Shown here: piece by piece, positions 6,175 through 8,820 of the stretch
Numbering within the stretch: the first letter of the stretch is position 1
Layout: each line of letters opens with the position of its first letter
Assembly (NCBI GenBank): GCA_002937555.1
Contig: PTKB01000105.1
Coordinates: 1-8,820 of the forward strand
Length of the DNA: 8,820 nucleotides
Source of the DNA: Alphaproteobacteria bacterium MarineAlpha10_Bin2
Lineage (GTDB): Bacteria > Pseudomonadota > Alphaproteobacteria > UBA828
Direction of reading: 5' to 3'
The notes under the pieces: model-generated
The model's database searches: none
Seen by the model: the letters and a program-made list of their open reading frames with translations, nothing else
Told to the model about the DNA's origin: nothing
Position numbers and translations under genes: made by a program

Positions 6175-6933
6175 TCAGTTTTTCCGGAAGGCGACGCCGC
6201 CGACCCATCCTGCCACCAGCGCCGCGGCGATGGCAATGAGGCCGTAAAGCGCGCCCTGTCCCCTGGCAAAATTGTATATTTCCGCCGATATACCGGATTT
6301 TTCTACCGTCAGGTGCACTTCTCGCCGGCTCAACACTTCCGAATCGCGCACCAAAATCGTTTCCGCCACATAGTCGCCGGTCGGAACATTCGCCGGCAGG
6401 GTGAGCGTGGCCCGGAACAGGCTACCGTCGATGACAACGATTTCGCCGATTTCCGGGGCGTACAACCCCTCTTCGGCGCGCGTGCGGCGCACCGCTTCGC
6501 GGAACGAATCGACTTCGTCGGCGGTCCGCGTCCAGATGGTATTGAGCAGAATATGGCCGGTGCCGATCTGATTGCGGTCGAGCGCTTTGGCCTCCATGAT
6601 CTCGTCGATCGGGCGCGACGCGGCCATCGCGTAATATTGCGGCACGTCACGAAACGCGACCGAATCCCGGTTGACCCAAATACCGGCGACACGGCGCTTG
6701 CGCCGCACCACCACCGGCGCCTCCGGCCCGCGCAGGGTGACGATGATGTCGCCGGGCTGGGTTTTCACGCCGAACAAAATGACCGTGCTGCCGGTAAAGC
6801 TCGAATCGACCTCGACACGCTCGGGCAGGAGATCGACCACGAGCGGCTCATTATCGGCCGCGAGCGGTGCGCTCAGCGCAACGCTCACGAGCGCCAGAAT
6901 AGTTAAATTCAGGAGCATGCGACGCAGCATCAT
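6175..6933 (-). CDS. Alph_Pro_TM (TIGR02186) family membrane-anchored protein of unknown function
   Basis: I recognise this as the alphaproteobacteria-restricted family TIGR02186 (Alph_Pro_TM), which has no established function. It has 252 residues. A signal-peptide-like N-terminus (MMLRRMLLNLTILALVSVAL, likely cleaved after the Ala run near residue 26) is followed by a roughly 200-residue exported region predicted to be mostly beta. This contains GSTVILFGV, GIWVNRDSVAFRDVPQYYAMAAS and PANVPTGDYVAETILVRD. A single C-terminal membrane segment (about 228-248) ends in RKN. The topology is therefore a periplasmic domain tethered to the inner membrane. The ATG at 6931-6933 overlaps the permease stop codon by 4 bp (ATGA), with no strong Shine-Dalgarno, so translation is probably coupled. 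The frame is open further upstream, but that part lies within the permease gene and is Arg-rich shadow sequence. A role as permease partner is inference from position only. Confidence 0.88.
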   Translation of the reverse strand: MMLRRMLLNLTILALVSVALSAPLAADNEPLVVDLLPERVEVDSSFTGSTVILFGVKTQPGDIIVTLRGPEAPVVVRRKRRVAGIWVNRDSVAFRDVPQYYAMAASRPIDEIMEAKALDRNQIGTGHILLNTIWTRTADEVDSFREAVRRTRAEEGLYAPEIGEIVVIDGSLFRATLTLPANVPTGDYVAETILVRDSEVLSRREVHLTVEKSGISAEIYNFARGQGALYGLIAIAAALVAGWVGGVAFRKN

Positions 6934-7844
6934 CGCATCACCATCAAGGTGGCGCTGTAGAGATCGTCGGGCCGCGCCACCAGACCGTAGAGCAGGCGCC
7001 CGCCGACGGCCAGCACCATGACCGCCAACAGGCCGCGAAGATATTCGCCTTGGATCCGTTGTCCGAATCGGCTGCCATACTGTGCGCCGATTACAGCGCC
7101 CAGCGCGAGCAGGAGAGCGAGAATGATGTCGACATTGTGATTTTGCACGGCGTGGGCGAAGGACGAGACAGTGCTGACCACCACGATGACGAACAGCGAG
7201 GTGCCGACGACGACGCTGGTCGGCATGCCGATCAGATAGATCATCACCGGAATCATAATAAAGCCGCCGCCGACCCCCATGAACGCCGCCAGCAATCCCA
7301 TCAAAAAGCCGACAATCACCGGCGGCAGCGCACTCACATAGAGTTTCGAGCGGCGGAAGCGGAGCTTCAGAGGCAGGCCATGGAACCAATTATGCTGATG
7401 CGCCTTTCGCCGCCGTCGGGCGTTCCGCCGGAGCGCCGCGCGCACGCTTTCGAAGCCCATCAGGCCGCCGACGATGGTCAGGAACACGACATAGAAGAGC
7501 GAGATGACGAGATCGATCTGGCCCGCTTCGCGCAGCGCCTTGAACAGCGAAACACCGAGCCAGGAGCCGCCGATGCCGCCTGAGAACAACAGCGCACCCA
7601 TGCGGAAATCGACATTTCCGCGACGCCAATGCGCCATCATGCCCGAGACCGAAGAGGCGACGATCAGATTGGTACCGGTGCCGACGGCGACGGTCGGCGG
7701 CACGCCGAGAAAGATGAGGAGCGGCGTCATCAAAAAGCCGCCGCCGACGCCGAACATGCCCGACAAAAAGCCGATCGCTCCGCCGAGGCCGAGCAACAGA
7801 AAGACGTTGGTCGAGATTTCCGCGATCGGGAGATAGATTTCCAT
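6930..7844 (-). CDS. TauE/SafE-family membrane permease (sulfite exporter-like)
   Basis: This is a member of the TauE/SafE (DUF81) family of inner-membrane transporters, some of which export sulfite or sulfoacetate. The substrate here is not known. The 304 residues show two homologous halves, each starting with the same motif: GMFGVGGGFLMTP (29-41) with PTVAVGT, and AFMGVGGGFIMIP (187-199) with PTSVVVGT. About eight hydrophobic segments can be seen. A strongly basic loop (about 135-167) between the halves is likely cytoplasmic. The ATG at 7842-7844 has an AGGCGG-like Shine-Dalgarno upstream. It overlaps the next gene by 4 bp and heads the set permease - TIGR02186 protein - usp. It follows trpS on the same strand after 80 bp that hold a possible terminator and promoter. 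Family call is firm; calling it a sulfite exporter would be overreach. Confidence 0.92.
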   Translation of the reverse strand: MEIYLPIAEISTNVFLLLGLGGAIGFLSGMFGVGGGFLMTPLLIFLGVPPTVAVGTGTNLIVASSVSGMMAHWRRGNVDFRMGALLFSGGIGGSWLGVSLFKALREAGQIDLVISLFYVVFLTIVGGLMGFESVRAALRRNARRRRKAHQHNWFHGLPLKLRFRRSKLYVSALPPVIVGFLMGLLAAFMGVGGGFIMIPVMIYLIGMPTSVVVGTSLFVIVVVSTVSSFAHAVQNHNVDIILALLLALGAVIGAQYGSRFGQRIQGEYLRGLLAVMVLAVGGRLLYGLVARPDDLYSATLMVMR

Positions 7845-7872
7845 GGACGCCGCCTGTTGGGGGCACGCTTGG

Positions 7873-7902
7873 TGTATCGCGCTATGAGGCCCCTCAGCGC
7901 AA
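7873..7902 (-). promoter_or_regulatory. Weak candidate promoter of the permease operon with a palindrome in the spacer
   Basis: On the minus strand TTGCGC (7897-7902) and GATACA (7873-7878) are 18 bases apart. The spacer contains TGAGG-GG-CCTCA (7885-7896), a 5-base-arm inverted repeat. The -10 box is poor, so this is only a candidate; the operon could also be read through from trpS. Confidence 0.2.
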
Positions 7903-7926
7903 GAAAAATGTTAGAGGCCGGACCTC
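7901..7926 (-). terminator. Weak possible terminator after trpS
   Basis: On the minus strand GAGG-TCCGG-CCTC (7914-7926) overlaps the trpS stop codon and is followed by a T-rich run (TTTTTCTT, 7901-7908). The 4-base stem is short, so efficient intrinsic termination is doubtful. Confidence 0.2.
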
Positions 7927-8820
7927 AAGGATCGAGCAGCCCGATAATTTTCTTGATCTCGGCGAGGTTCGGCTCGGCGATGCCGGCGGCGCGCTCGGCG
8001 CCTTTGCGCAAGACCTCATCGATATAATCGGCCGAAGCCATGAGACGCCGCATCTCAGCGGCGATCGGCTCCAATTTGGCGACGGCCAGCTCCGCCAGTT
8101 CGACCTTGAATTCGGCGAATCCCTTGCCGGTGAAGCGCGCCGTCACGGCGTCGACATTTTCGTCCGCCAACGCGGCGTATATGCCGAGCAGATTTGCCGC
8201 TTCCGGACGGTTTTCGGGGTCAAAACTCATGCCCGGCTCCGAATCGGTTTTGGCGCGGCGGATCTTGTGCTGAATGGCTTCGGCATCGTCAGTCAAATTG
8301 ATGCGCGAATTTTCCGACGCTTCCGACTTGCTCATTTTCGCGCGCCCGTCCCGGAGACTCATCACCCGCGTCGCTTCGCCGAGGATCAACGGCTCCGGCA
8401 AGGGGAAATAGTCCTGGTCATAGTTCCGGTTAAAGGCGCCGGCGATATCGCGCGACAGTTCCAAATGCTGCTTCTGGTCCTCGCCCACCGGCACGTGCGT
8501 CGCGTGGTAGAGCAGTATATCGGCGGCCATGAGCACCGGATAGGCATAGAGCCCGAGCACCGCATTGTCGCGCTTCTTGCCGGCTTTTTCCTTGAACTGG
8601 GTCATGCGGTTGAGCCAGCCGAGCGGCGTGAAGCAGTTGAGCAGCCAGGCCAGTTCGGCGTGCGCCGCGATGCGGCTTTGATTGAATATGATCGAGCGCT
8701 CCGGATCGATTCCGGCGGCAATCAGGCCGGCGGTGACTTCGCGCGTGTTGGCGATGAGCTCGGCCGGGTCCTGCTGAATGGTGATGGCCTGCAAGTCGAC
8801 GATGCAATAAATGCATTTGA
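7925..8820 (-). CDS. trpS: Tryptophanyl-tRNA synthetase, 5' part cut by window edge
   Basis: This class I aminoacyl-tRNA synthetase charges tRNA-Trp with tryptophan using ATP. About 298 C-terminal residues are present. The first roughly 35-40, with the HIGH-like ATP motif, lie beyond the right edge. The reading frame runs to the end of the window: upstream of a TTG at 8792-8794 it continues as KCIYCIVDLQAIT, which matches the conserved core segment, so that TTG is not a start. Further landmarks are MAADILLYHATHVPVGEDQKQH, the KMSKS signature (bases 8324-8338), and ENSRINLTDD with SFDPENRPEAANLL. The C-terminus, ending IIGLLDP, is normal. trpS next to a usp/nifU-type cluster fits an alphaproteobacterial chromosome, though here three genes or fewer separate them. 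Confidence 0.96.
   Translation of the reverse strand, partial: KCIYCIVDLQAITIQQDPAELIANTREVTAGLIAAGIDPERSIIFNQSRIAAHAELAWLLNCFTPLGWLNRMTQFKEKAGKKRDNAVLGLYAYPVLMAADILLYHATHVPVGEDQKQHLELSRDIAGAFNRNYDQDYFPLPEPLILGEATRVMSLRDGRAKMSKSEASENSRINLTDDAEAIQHKIRRAKTDSEPGMSFDPENRPEAANLLGIYAALADENVDAVTARFTGKGFAEFKVELAELAVAKLEPIAAEMRRLMASADYIDEVLRKGAERAAGIAEPNLAEIKKIIGLLDP

Noticed and set aside
5761..6906. Plus-strand open frame of 381 codons opposite usp and the TIGR02186-family gene
   Set aside because: It is antisense to two well-supported genes, its protein is rich in Arg, His and Gly with no recognisable domain, and long antisense frames are expected in GC-rich DNA.
6934..7389. Upstream extension of the TIGR02186-family gene by 152 codons
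   Set aside because: This part is out-of-frame permease sequence, and the signal peptide begins right after the ATG at 6931-6933.
7258..7775. Similar GC-rich stretches in the permease gene (near 7260 and 7735) as a DNA repeat
   Set aside because: They encode the MGVGGGF and FGVGGGF motifs of the two homologous halves of the transporter, so they reflect the ancient internal duplication of the family.

Overview
The window looks like a chromosomal segment of a moderately GC-rich alphaproteobacterium, probably Rhodospirillales-like (inference). The evidence is a MucR/Ros-family regulator, an Alph_Pro_TM (TIGR02186-type) protein and the housekeeping run trpS - usp - NifU-like - tsaB - rimI - mucR on one strand. 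All genes are on the minus strand except two plus-strand genes in the middle. I see no tRNA, rRNA, CRISPR array, insertion sequence or phage gene.

Right part, reading with the minus strand: trpS enters at the right edge without its 5' end and stops at 7925. It is followed by a tight cluster of three genes. These are a TauE/SafE-type permease, a signal-peptide plus C-terminal-anchor protein of the alphaproteobacteria-restricted TIGR02186 family (4-bp stop/start overlap), and a universal stress protein 18 bp further on. After a 229-bp gap comes an Nfu/NifU-like iron-sulfur carrier, and 58 bp after that a membrane-anchored Bax-type glucosaminidase.

Middle: a plus-strand pair converges on the glucosaminidase gene. 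It comprises a VanX/DdpX-type D-Ala-D-Ala dipeptidase and a secreted CE4 polysaccharide deacetylase, 5 bp apart. With the glucosaminidase, three adjacent genes act, or are predicted to act, on peptidoglycan or its fragments. They lie between the NifU-like gene and tsaB, and the plus-strand pair has the look of an accessory insertion in a core neighbourhood.

Left part: tsaB (t6A synthesis) and rimI (ribosomal protein S18 N-acetyltransferase) overlap by one base (TGATG) and are surely co-translated. About 90 bp later a MucR-family regulator starts behind its own plausible sigma-70 promoter and runs off the left edge. Its zinc-finger start shows Cys-x2-Asp instead of Cys-x2-Cys.

Most genes belong to well-known families. 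I found no convincing new defence, mobile or RNA system. The items most worth a second look are the peptidoglycan gene trio, the coupled permease/TIGR02186 pair, the MucR metal site and a small palindrome in front of the NifU-like gene.
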